Below, piece after piece: positions 55,026 to 63,032 of a stretch of DNA of 64,000 nucleotides. Positions within the stretch are counted from its first letter, which is position 1; the number at the start of each line of letters is the position of its first letter. A program made the position numbers and the translations under genes. The stretch is from positions 612,756 through 676,755 of the forward strand of contig NZ_LT669940.1 of assembly GCF_900128505.1 (NCBI RefSeq), read 5' to 3'. This DNA is from Parabacteroides timonensis. Lineage in GTDB: Bacteria; Bacteroidota; Bacteroidia; Bacteroidales; Tannerellaceae. The notes beneath the pieces were generated by a model. That model saw only the letters and a program-made list of their open reading frames with translations. It searched no databases and was not told where the DNA came from.

Positions 55026-57029
55026 ATGACGAAAGATATAACACCCGAATATGTGTTTGGTGACCTGCGCTATCTGCAATTGCTGGCACGTAGTTTCCCT
55101 ACTATCGCTGATGCGAGTACCGAAATCATCAACCTGGAGGCTATCCTGAATCTTCCGAAGGGAACGGAGCATTTCCTGTCCGATATCCACGGGGAATACC
55201 AGGCCTTTAACCATGTCTTGAAGAATGCTTCCGGCGCGATCAAGCGTAAAGTGAATGAGATATTCAGCAACACCTTGCGTGACTTTGAAAAGAAAGAGTT
55301 ATGCACGTTGATCTACTATCCCGAACAGAAACTGGAGCTGGTTCGAACCAAGGAACCGGACTTGGACGACTGGTATCTGATCACACTGAATCAGCTGGTG
55401 CGCGTCTGCCGGAATGTATCGTCGAAATATACGCGCTCGAAAGTACGTAAGGCCTTACCGAAAGAGTTCTCCTATATTATCCAGGAGTTGTTGCACGAGT
55501 CGTCGGTCGAACCGAATAAGTCTGCTTATGTCGACCAGATCATCCGGACGATTATTTCCACCGGGCGTGCCAACGATTTCATTATCGCTATGTGTAACCT
55601 GATACAACGACTCACCATCGACCTGTTGCACGTTATCGGCGATATCTACGACCGTGGCCCGGGTGCTCATATCATCATGGATACGCTTTGCGACTATCAC
55701 CATTTCGATATACAGTGGGGTAATCACGATGTGCTGTGGATGGGAGCGGCCTCCGGTAACCTGGGAAGCATTGCCAATGTGATCCGTATGTGCCTGCGTT
55801 TCGGTAACCTGGCGACACTCGAGGATGGCTATGGTATCAACCTGCTTCCTTTGGCCACCTTCGCGATGGATGTGTATGGCGATGATCCCTGCGACCTGTT
55901 CATGCCGAAGACCAATGCGTCCGACTCGACATTCGATGAAAAGACGATCCGCCTGATCTCGCAGATGCATAAAGCCATAACGGTGATACAGTTTAAGCTG
56001 GAAGGGGAGATCATCCGCCGCCGCCCTGAGTTTGAGATGGACGACCGCCTGTTATTGCATCTTATCGACCTGAAGCGTGGAACCATCACGCTGGATGGGA
56101 AAGAGTACGAGTTGAAAGACAAGAACTGGCCGACTATCAATCCGAAAGATCCCTATGCCTTGTCTATCGAGGAGGAAGACCTGATTCGCCGTATCCAACA
56201 TTCGTTCGAATGCAGCGAGAAATTGAAGAAACATATGCGTTGCCTGTTCAGGCACGGTAGCATGTACCAGGTCTGCAATTCCAACCTGCTGTTTCATGCG
56301 TCTGTTCCGATGAATGCCGACGGGACATTGAAAAGTATCCGTATCGAAGGGCAGGAATATAAAGGGAAGAGCTTGCTCGATAAAGTAGATCAGTTGATCC
56401 GTACGGCTTATTTCGATTCGGAAGACTCACCGGAAAAGGATTTTGCCCTGGATTACATCTGGTATCTCTGGGGAGGAAAAGACTCTCCTTTGTTCGACAA
56501 AAGCAAGATGGCGACCTTCGAACGTTGTTTTATCGACGATAAGAGCGTGCAGAAGGAAGAGAAAGGAGCTTATTATACCCTTCGCGAAGAAGAAAAGATC
56601 TGTGATATGCTGTTGGATGAGTTCGGCGTGACAGGCGTACACCGCCATATCATCAACGGGCATGTGCCTGTCCGTTCCATTCAGGGGGAGAATCCGATCA
56701 AAGCCAATGGTAAATTGTTGGTGATCGATGGCGGGTTCTCGAAAGCCTATCATCCGGAAACGGGTATTGCGGGCTATACGCTGGTCTATCACTCCCGCGG
56801 TTTCCAGTTGGTACAGCACGAACCGTTCCTGTCGACCGACCAGGCGATCAAAGAGGGCCGCGACATCCGTTCCACCACGATCGTAGTAGAACTGAGCTCT
56901 CACCGTCAAATGGTAAAAGATACGGACAAAGGCGCCGACCTGCAACGGCAGATACATGACTTGGAGAAGCTGTTGTATGCTTATCGCAATGGGTTTATCA
57001 AAGAAAAGGATAAACTACTTTTCCCTTGA
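55026..57029 (+). CDS. fbp: fructose-1,6-bisphosphatase, class III
   Basis: The 667-aa cytoplasmic enzyme matches class III FBPase along its full length: LRYLQLLARSFPTI at the N-terminus and metal-binding motifs SDIHGEYQAF, GDIYDRGPGAH and WGNHDVLWMGAASG. The C-terminal part contains INGHVPVRS and GENPIKANGKLLVIDGGFSKAY. It hydrolyses fructose-1,6-bisphosphate in gluconeogenesis. This class, typical of Firmicutes, is also normal in Bacteroidales. Its stop codon lies in the loop of a hairpin that begins the 494-nt palindrome. Confidence 0.95.
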   Translation: MTKDITPEYVFGDLRYLQLLARSFPTIADASTEIINLEAILNLPKGTEHFLSDIHGEYQAFNHVLKNASGAIKRKVNEIFSNTLRDFEKKELCTLIYYPEQKLELVRTKEPDLDDWYLITLNQLVRVCRNVSSKYTRSKVRKALPKEFSYIIQELLHESSVEPNKSAYVDQIIRTIISTGRANDFIIAMCNLIQRLTIDLLHVIGDIYDRGPGAHIIMDTLCDYHHFDIQWGNHDVLWMGAASGNLGSIANVIRMCLRFGNLATLEDGYGINLLPLATFAMDVYGDDPCDLFMPKTNASDSTFDEKTIRLISQMHKAITVIQFKLEGEIIRRRPEFEMDDRLLLHLIDLKRGTITLDGKEYELKDKNWPTINPKDPYALSIEEEDLIRRIQHSFECSEKLKKHMRCLFRHGSMYQVCNSNLLFHASVPMNADGTLKSIRIEGQEYKGKSLLDKVDQLIRTAYFDSEDSPEKDFALDYIWYLWGGKDSPLFDKSKMATFERCFIDDKSVQKEEKGAYYTLREEEKICDMLLDEFGVTGVHRHIINGHVPVRSIQGENPIKANGKLLVIDGGFSKAYHPETGIAGYTLVYHSRGFQLVQHEPFLSTDQAIKEGRDIRSTTIVVELSSHRQMVKDTDKGADLQRQIHDLEKLLYAYRNGFIKEKDKLLFP

Positions 57030-57507
57030 TGGAAAAGTAGTCAAAAGATCAAGGCTGCACCGGCTTCGCTGCTACGGCGAAAGACTACGCTGTCGTCTGC
57101 GAACTCGCTACGCTCAAACAGCGCAGCCTCCGGACGCTCCGTCTTTCTCCTTCGCGGACGCTCACCCGCTGAGGCCTTTCCAAGGAAGCTTTGCTTCCTC
57201 TTAGTATTGCCAATACCGCCTGTTACTTTGGTGATCCCGTGTCAAGCACGGGAAGACAGGCTCGAGTCCCTGTGCTTGACACAGGGCAGCAAGATAACAG
57301 ACAGTATCGGCCATCCCAAGAGAGCGCAAAGCGCTCTATGAAAGGCCTCAGCTGGCGAGCGTTAAGCGCAGCAGCCGTAGTGAGCGCCCGGAGCATCCGC
57401 TGTTTGAGCGTAGCGAGTTCGGAGGCGACAGCGAACGTAGGATGCGGAGTAGCGAGGCAGGTGCAGCCTTGAACTTTTGATTACTTTTCTTTCAAGAGAA
57501 AAGTAAT
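57014..57507. repeat. 494-nt imperfect palindrome filling the fbp-permease gap
   Basis: Left and right arms match in reverse complement over the whole stretch with scattered mismatches. Each end has its own 11-bp hairpin (57014-57041 and 57480-57507), the next segments are CAAAAGATCAAGGCTGCACC and its near-complement, and the core has GTGTCAAGCAC / GTGCTTGACAC (57239-57249 / 57272-57282). All three levels share one centre at 57260.5. ORFs inside it are by-products. It is GC-rich relative to flanking non-coding DNA. The left outer hairpin overlaps the fbp stop codon and may act as its terminator. Confidence 0.85.
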
Positions 57508-57541
57508 AGAATAAAAATAATAACAGAATAGTAAATATAAT

Positions 57542-58576
57542 ATGCAAAAACGAATAACCTGGCCCCTCCTGTTATTGACCATCCTGATAATCCTGTTATT
57601 CCTGGGTGGCTTGGTGTACGGTGCCGTGTCCATCCCGTTGGAGAGCGTGATCGATATCCTTCTGGGGAAAGACGTTGGTCGTCCGGCCTGGCAGAATATC
57701 ATACTGCAAAGCCGTTTCCCACAGGCTGTAACGGCGTTGTTGGCCGGAGCCTCGCTGGCAACCAGCGGACTGTTGTTGCAGACACTGTTCCGCAACCCGT
57801 TGGCCGGCCCCTCCATCCTCGGGATCAGCGACGGAGCCAACCTGGGTGTGGCAGCCATCATGCTCTATTTTGGCGGTACACTAAGCATGGTCACCGAACT
57901 TCCGATCAGCGGATACCTGGCTGTTATCCTGGCCGCTTTTGCCGGAGCCGCCTGCATATTAGGACTCATCATCTGGTTTTCGGCAAAGGTGAAAAGCAAC
58001 GTCATGTTGCTTATCATCGGAATCATGATCGGTTACCTGGCCTCCTCCCTGATATCGGTACTCAACTATTACGCCTCCACCGACAAGGTACACGCCTTCG
58101 TGATGTGGGGATTAGGTAACTTCTCTGGCGTTTCCCTGATGCAGCTACCTTACTTCCTCCTTTTCACCTTTGCCGGCCTGCTTCTGGCTATCCTGTTGAT
58201 AAAGCCGCTGAATGCCCTGCTGCTGGGAGAAATGTATGCCGCCAACCTGGGAATCAAGATCAAGCGAACCCGCATAGGGATCCTCTTCTGTACCGGCCTG
58301 TTGACCGCTACGACGACTGCTTTCTGCGGCCCGATCTCTTTCATCGGACTGGCTGTGCCGCATATCGCCCGTCTGATGCTCGGATCATCCAACCATAAGA
58401 TGCTGGTACCCGTCACAATGCTTGCCGGTTCCTGCATCGCCCTGCTTTGTAATATATTGATGGTGATGCCCGGTACCAACAACATCCTCCCTCTGAATGC
58501 TGTGACCCCGATGCTCGGAGCCCCGGTTATCATCTATGTGATCGTGAACCGTAAGAATATCCAATATTTCGACTGA
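57542..58576 (+). CDS. FecCD/BtuC-family ABC transporter permease
   Basis: The 344-aa membrane protein has about ten helices. It shows family motifs RFPQAVTALLAGASLATSGL, NPLAGPSILGISDGANLG and, late, GPISFIGLAVPHIARL. The family imports iron-siderophore, heme or cobalamin from the periplasm. The ATPase gene overlaps its stop (TGATG), so the two form one transporter. No periplasmic binding protein gene is adjacent, so the substrate cannot be named. Confidence 0.92.
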   Translation: MQKRITWPLLLLTILIILLFLGGLVYGAVSIPLESVIDILLGKDVGRPAWQNIILQSRFPQAVTALLAGASLATSGLLLQTLFRNPLAGPSILGISDGANLGVAAIMLYFGGTLSMVTELPISGYLAVILAAFAGAACILGLIIWFSAKVKSNVMLLIIGIMIGYLASSLISVLNYYASTDKVHAFVMWGLGNFSGVSLMQLPYFLLFTFAGLLLAILLIKPLNALLLGEMYAANLGIKIKRTRIGILFCTGLLTATTTAFCGPISFIGLAVPHIARLMLGSSNHKMLVPVTMLAGSCIALLCNILMVMPGTNNILPLNAVTPMLGAPVIIYVIVNRKNIQYFD

Positions 58577-59595
58577 TGAGCAGACAGACACCTGTAATAG
58601 AAACCAACCGTTTGAGTATCGGCTACCGGCTGAAAGGAGGCAAGCACAAGGTCATCCACGACGACCTTAACCTGCAACTCTTTCCCGGAGAAGTAACTTG
58701 TCTGTTGGGCCTGAACGGAGCCGGCAAGTCTACCTTGCTGCGTACTCTCTGCGGTTTCCAGCCCCCGTTGGGCGGCGATATTTCCCTGATGGGGCACCCC
58801 CTGTCGTCTTACTCGCAAAGCAACTTTTCCCTCACCGTAGGTGTTGTACTGACGGAAAAGACGAATGCGGGCGGCATCACCGTCTACGAACTGGTATCGC
58901 TGGGACGCCATCCGTACACCGGCTTCTTCGGACAACTGAAGAAGTCCGACCGGGAGATCATCGAGCAATCGCTCCTGGCAGCCGGCATTGCCCATAAAGC
59001 ACAAAACTACGTATCCGAACTAAGCGACGGCGAACGGCAGAAAGCTATGATCGCCAAAGCTCTTGCACAGCAATGCCCCATCATTCTGTTGGATGAACCG
59101 ACGGCCTTCCTCGACGTAACCAGCCGTATCGAAACGATGGTCTTGCTGCATCGACTGGCAATGGAACAAAATAAAGCGATCCTGCTCTCCACCCACGACC
59201 TCGATCTGGCCATCCAGATGGGCGACTGCCTCTGGCTCCAGGAGAAAGGCCGCCCGATGGCTTGCGGTACGCCCGAAGACCTGATCCTGAGCGGTGCCTT
59301 CGAATCTTTCTTCGGAAAGGAGGGTATCGTCTTCGATCCCTCTACCGGGAAACTGAATACCGAGGCCCCTGTCGACCCGATAGGGGTAGAGGGCGACTTC
59401 CTGGTATCCTATTGGGTGGGGAATGCCTTGATACGTAACGGTTATCGTCCCTCGTCCGTTCAGGCGGACAGGCCTCGTATCAACTGTCTCGACGCCCGTC
59501 ACATATCCCTCGCCTTGCCCGGAGGGGAGGAGGTGCAACTCTCCGGAGTGGCGGCAGTGGTCGATGCGGTAAGGGAGTATGCCCGTAACCTGTAA
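58576..59595 (+). CDS. FecE/BtuD-like ABC transporter ATPase with C-terminal extension
   Basis: The 339-aa ATPase has Walker A (GLNGAGKST), signature LSDGERQKAMIAKAL, Walker B (IILLDEPTAF) and the switch His in LSTHDLD. The standard domain ends near residue 250. About 85 further residues form an alpha/beta extension (LVSYWVGNALIRNGYRP to AVREYARNL) whose role is unknown. The start codon overlaps the permease stop by one base, showing translational coupling. Confidence 0.9.
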   Translation: MSRQTPVIETNRLSIGYRLKGGKHKVIHDDLNLQLFPGEVTCLLGLNGAGKSTLLRTLCGFQPPLGGDISLMGHPLSSYSQSNFSLTVGVVLTEKTNAGGITVYELVSLGRHPYTGFFGQLKKSDREIIEQSLLAAGIAHKAQNYVSELSDGERQKAMIAKALAQQCPIILLDEPTAFLDVTSRIETMVLLHRLAMEQNKAILLSTHDLDLAIQMGDCLWLQEKGRPMACGTPEDLILSGAFESFFGKEGIVFDPSTGKLNTEAPVDPIGVEGDFLVSYWVGNALIRNGYRPSSVQADRPRINCLDARHISLALPGGEEVQLSGVAAVVDAVREYARNL

Positions 59596-59649
59596 TAGGG
59601 TATATGAGAAGGAAACAAATAGTATAACAAGATTAAGTATAGATGAAAT

Positions 59650-61002
59650 ATGGCAAATGAAATAACCTGGCGATTAGAGCATGAGAAAGTAAGCCGCCTA
59701 TTATTGCAGTATGCTATCCCGGCGGTAGTCGGAACGATGGTGAATGCGTTGTATAATATTGTCGACCGTGTGTTTATCGGTCAGGGAGTCGGTGCGCTGG
59801 CAATGGCCGGGTTGACGCTGACGTTTCCCATCCTGCTGTTCCTGCAAGCCTTCGGTATGCTGATAGGGGCAGGTTCTGCTACCCGTGTCTCCATCCACCT
59901 GGGAAGAAGGGCGAACGAGATGGCGGAAAAGGTGTTGGGGAATGCTTTTACGCTGACATTCATTATCACCGTCGTGACAGTCATCCCCTGTATGATCTGG
60001 ATGGACGACCTGCTGATGGCCTTCGGGGGAAGCGAACAGACCATTCCTTATGCCCGCGATTATTTGAATATAGTAGTGCCCGGTACTATCCTGACCTCAC
60101 TCAGCTTCGGTTTCAATGCGATCATGCGTGCCTCCGGTTATCCGAAGAAAGCCATGTTCACCATGTTGATCGGGGCGGTGGTGAATGTCATTCTCGATCC
60201 TATCTTTATCTTTTGGCTGGATATGGGGATACAAGGAGCTGCTATTGCAACGATAATCTCCATGCTGTTGAGTGCCATGTTCGTTATGAACCATTTCATT
60301 CAGAAAGACAGCATCGTGCGTTTCCATAAAGGAACTTTCCGTCTGGAAAGACATGTGGTATGGAACATCGTCACCATCGGTATCTCGCCCTTTGCCATGC
60401 AGCTGGCAGGTAGCCTGGTGGTCGTTATCCAGAACTATGCCTTGAAGGTACATGGGGGCGACCTGGCTTTGGGGGCCAACGGTATTATCACCAGTGTCGG
60501 AATGTTGCTGGTCATGCTCATTATCGGTATCGCGCAGGGCATGCAGCCCATTGTCGGCTTTAATTACGGGGCCGGACAACATAAACGTGTGCAGGAGGTT
60601 TTGCGCTTGGTCATCATCACCGCAACGATCATCATGGGGTTGGGCTGTCTTGCGAGCGTTCTGTTTCCCCGGTTGATAGCCCGGGCGTTTACCAGCGATC
60701 CTGAGTTGATAGAAGTTACGGCCAACGGTCTGCGGATCAGTTTATTGGTCTTTGTCGTTGTCGGTTCCCAGATCTCCATCAGCCAGTTTTTCCAGAGTAT
60801 CGGTATAGCCTGGAAGGCGATGTTCCTGAGTTTAAGCCGGCAGTGCCTGTTCCTCATTCCTGCGCTTCTCATCTTTCCGGAGTTCTGGGGACTGGACGGC
60901 GTGTGGTATGCTTCTCCTTTTTCGGACTTCATTGCAGCCGTAACTGCCTGGGGTTTCTTATGGTACCATGTTAAAAACATAAAAAGTGAATCGTTAAATT
61001 GA
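59650..61002 (+). CDS. MATE-family efflux transporter
   Basis: The 450-aa membrane protein has 12 predicted helices in two homologous halves. The N-terminal half contains PAVVGTMVNALYNIVDRVFIGQGVG and the second half GIAQGMQPIVGFNYGAG, both typical of the DinF/MepA-like MATE branch. It would export cationic drugs or metabolites using a Na+ or H+ gradient. The gene is 54 bp after the ABC ATPase and may be read with it, though it is functionally separate. Confidence 0.92.
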   Translation: MANEITWRLEHEKVSRLLLQYAIPAVVGTMVNALYNIVDRVFIGQGVGALAMAGLTLTFPILLFLQAFGMLIGAGSATRVSIHLGRRANEMAEKVLGNAFTLTFIITVVTVIPCMIWMDDLLMAFGGSEQTIPYARDYLNIVVPGTILTSLSFGFNAIMRASGYPKKAMFTMLIGAVVNVILDPIFIFWLDMGIQGAAIATIISMLLSAMFVMNHFIQKDSIVRFHKGTFRLERHVVWNIVTIGISPFAMQLAGSLVVVIQNYALKVHGGDLALGANGIITSVGMLLVMLIIGIAQGMQPIVGFNYGAGQHKRVQEVLRLVIITATIIMGLGCLASVLFPRLIARAFTSDPELIEVTANGLRISLLVFVVVGSQISISQFFQSIGIAWKAMFLSLSRQCLFLIPALLIFPEFWGLDGVWYASPFSDFIAAVTAWGFLWYHVKNIKSESLN

Positions 61003-61073
61003 ACTTCCTGGCGATTTATTTGTCTATTATATGAAAAGTGGTTCGCTATGTATTAATTATAAAGAAAAGAAGT

Positions 61074-61652
61074 ATGAAAAGAGTATTATTATTGCTAGCT
61101 GTCCTGCTGTTTGGGCTCGGTTCAGGAACTATGATGGCACAACAGGATAAAGCAGCGGAAAAGGCTGCAAAGAAGGCAGAAAAAGAAGCCCGGAAAGCAG
61201 CGGAAGAAGCCGAGAACATGGCTTTGTTTGAACAAGCCGTCCAGGCTCTTAACAGTAAAGACTTCGTGCTCGAAGCCGATCGTGTAGAGTTTAAACGCGG
61301 ACGTTTTGTGTATGTAACTCCCAGCACTAACTTTGTATCGATGGATGGAAACCGGGCAACAATCCAGTTGGCATTCAACGGAGCTTATGCAGGCCCTAAC
61401 GGTATAGGCGGTATCACTGTCGAAGGTAATGCTTCCAATGTCGAAATGAAGACCGATAAAAAAGGCAACGTCACTTTCAGTATGATGGTACAGGGCGTAG
61501 CCGTATCGGCAAACGTTACTTTCCGCATGGTAAAAGGTTCCAACAAATGTACGGCCACTGTAAGTCCTAACTTCAACAGCAACCGTATCTCATTTACCGG
61601 TTCCTTGTATCCGACAGAACAATCCAACGTGTTTAAGGGACGCTCCATTTAA
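61074..61652 (+). CDS. DUF4251 family exported protein
   Basis: The 192-aa product starts MKRVLLLLAVLLFGLG with signal peptide cleavage near MMAQ; a GTG 36 bp upstream is a less likely start. A charged Ala/Glu/Lys helix (AEKAAKKAEKEARKAAEEAE) is followed by a beta-rich DUF4251 domain (about 50-185, FVLEADRVEFKRGRFVYVTPS to SFTGSLYPTEQSNVFKGR). The family is Bacteroidetes-specific and periplasmic, of unknown function. A terminator follows. Confidence 0.88.
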   Translation: MKRVLLLLAVLLFGLGSGTMMAQQDKAAEKAAKKAEKEARKAAEEAENMALFEQAVQALNSKDFVLEADRVEFKRGRFVYVTPSTNFVSMDGNRATIQLAFNGAYAGPNGIGGITVEGNASNVEMKTDKKGNVTFSMMVQGVAVSANVTFRMVKGSNKCTATVSPNFNSNRISFTGSLYPTEQSNVFKGRSI

Positions 61653-61680
61653 ACATAATTGATATACTCTGAACGAAAGG

Positions 61681-61710
61681 GAGACGTTGCTTTGCGACGT
61701 CTCTTTTTTT
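61681..61710 (+). terminator. rho-independent terminator after the DUF4251 gene
   Basis: GAGACGT (61681-61687) pairs with ACGTCTC (61697-61703), followed by seven Ts. Confidence 0.85.
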
Positions 61711-61711
61711 A

Positions 61712-61719
61712 TATCTTTG
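61712..61719 (+). promoter_or_regulatory. -7 box TATCTTTG of the GroES-like gene
   Basis: A consensus -7 box right after the terminator T-run, 24 bp before the ATG at 61744. It decides the start. Confidence 0.65.
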
Positions 61720-61743
61720 CATCACAACTTAAAACTTACGATT

Positions 61744-62127
61744 ATGCAATTATCAATAGACCAGAAAGACGTAGATAAATTCATCATGATAGGCGACAAG
61801 GTGCTTATCAAACCCAAGAACCCGCAGAGCCAGACCAAGTCAGGCCTTTACCTGCCCCCTACGGTGCAGCAGGAAAAGATACAAAGCGGATATATCATCA
61901 AGGTAGGCCCCGGCTTCCCGCTCCCGTCCCAGAGCGAAGAGCACGAAGTATGGGAAAAGAAGAAGGATGGAGAGGTTCATTACCTGCCTTTGCAGGCGCA
62001 TGAAGGCGATCTGGCTGTGTTCCTGCAAAATGCCGCTTACGAGATCAACTTTAACGACGAGAAGTTCTTGATCGTGCCCCATTCTGCTATCCTGATGTTG
62101 CTGCGCGACGAAGGATTGTTCGAATAA
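61744..62127 (+). CDS. GroES/Cpn10-like protein, not beside groEL
   Basis: The 127-aa cytoplasmic protein starts MQLSIDQKDVDKFIMIGDKVLI and has a Cpn10-type beta-barrel (DKVLIKPKNPQSQTKSGLYLPP to GYIIKVGPG). It is longer than classical GroES (about 90-97 aa) with an insert around EEHEVWEKKKDGEVHY, and no groEL gene is near. It is a second, divergent Cpn10-like protein of unknown client. The longer in-frame start at 61687 lies within the preceding terminator and was rejected. Confidence 0.82.
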   Translation: MQLSIDQKDVDKFIMIGDKVLIKPKNPQSQTKSGLYLPPTVQQEKIQSGYIIKVGPGFPLPSQSEEHEVWEKKKDGEVHYLPLQAHEGDLAVFLQNAAYEINFNDEKFLIVPHSAILMLLRDEGLFE

Positions 62128-62172
62128 AGCCTTTTTCTTTGGCAAAATACTTATCTATTCACATATTTGATG

Positions 62173-62180
62173 TATTTTTG
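62173..62180 (+). promoter_or_regulatory. -7 box TATTTTTG of the NfnA/NfnB-like genes
   Basis: TATTTTTG fits TAnnTTTG and lies 42 bp before the ATG at 62223. It rules out the longer in-frame TTG start at 62139. Confidence 0.5.
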
Positions 62181-62222
62181 CAAGCAAATCAACAAGACAA
62201 ACTATCAACAGTAGCGATTAGA

Positions 62223-63020
62223 ATGAATAAAATTGTAAGTAAAGAACATTTCTCTGCCAACGTGGTGAAGCTGGAAGTGGAGGCTCCTCTGATTGCCCGC
62301 TCACGTAAGGCCGGTCACTTTGTGATCGTGAAAGTGGGAGAGAAAGGTGAACGCATCCCTTTAACCATTGCAGGGGCAGACACTCAGAAAGGAACCATCA
62401 CCCTGGTGATCCAGGCCGTAGGCGGTTCATCCAAGAAGATCTGCGATTTGAACGTAGGCGATTATATTACCGACCTGGTAGGTCCGCTGGGACAAGCTAC
62501 CCACATCGAAAAAGTAGGTACGGTTGTTTGTGCCGGAGGGGGCGTAGGTGTAGCACCGCTGTTACCTATCGTTGAAGCATTCCATAAGGCCGGAAACCGT
62601 GTGATCGTGGTATTGGCAGCACGTACCAAAGACCTGGTGATCCTCGAAGACCAGATGAAGGCCAACTCCGACGAAGTGATCGTGATGACCGACGACGGTT
62701 CCTACGGTACCAAAGGATTGGTGACGAACGGTGTTGAAAGCGTGATCAACCGTGAGAAGGTAGACCTGTGTGTAACCATCGGCCCGGCTATCATGATGAA
62801 ATTTGTTTCGGCACTTACAAAGAAATACGAGATACCTACCGTCGCTTCCCTGAATACGATCATGGTAGACGGAACGGGTATGTGCGGCGCCTGCCGTATC
62901 ACGGTGGGTGGAAAGACCAAGTTCGTCTGTGTGGACGGACCGGAGTTCGATGCTCATCAGGTTGATTTCGACGAGATGCTTATGCGTCTGGGTGCTTATA
63001 AAGATATTGAAAAGAAATAA
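62223..63020 (+). CDS. FAD/NAD-binding oxidoreductase subunit, NfnA/SudB-like
   Basis: The 265-aa protein has an N-terminal FAD-binding barrel (RKAGHFVIVKVGEKGERIPLTIA), an NAD-binding domain (VCAGGGVGVAPLLPIVEAF) and a C-terminal [2Fe-2S] site with cysteines in GMCGACRI and FVCVDG. It matches the small subunit of NADH-dependent ferredoxin:NADP oxidoreductase / sulfide dehydrogenase. The large-subunit gene follows after 12 bp. The pair would exchange electrons between NADH, NADPH and ferredoxin. Confidence 0.92.
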   Translation: MNKIVSKEHFSANVVKLEVEAPLIARSRKAGHFVIVKVGEKGERIPLTIAGADTQKGTITLVIQAVGGSSKKICDLNVGDYITDLVGPLGQATHIEKVGTVVCAGGGVGVAPLLPIVEAFHKAGNRVIVVLAARTKDLVILEDQMKANSDEVIVMTDDGSYGTKGLVTNGVESVINREKVDLCVTIGPAIMMKFVSALTKKYEIPTVASLNTIMVDGTGMCGACRITVGGKTKFVCVDGPEFDAHQVDFDEMLMRLGAYKDIEKK

Positions 63021-63032
63021 CCACTTAAACAA

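Noticed and set aside
57191..57472. 93-aa ORF inside the long palindrome
   Set aside because: It is a by-product of the GC-rich inverted repeat; the opposite strand has a similar one, and no start signal or family match is seen.
57542..58576. Naming the substrate of the ABC importer as cobalamin or heme
   Set aside because: The family covers siderophores, heme and corrinoids, and no binding protein or marker gene nearby decides between them.
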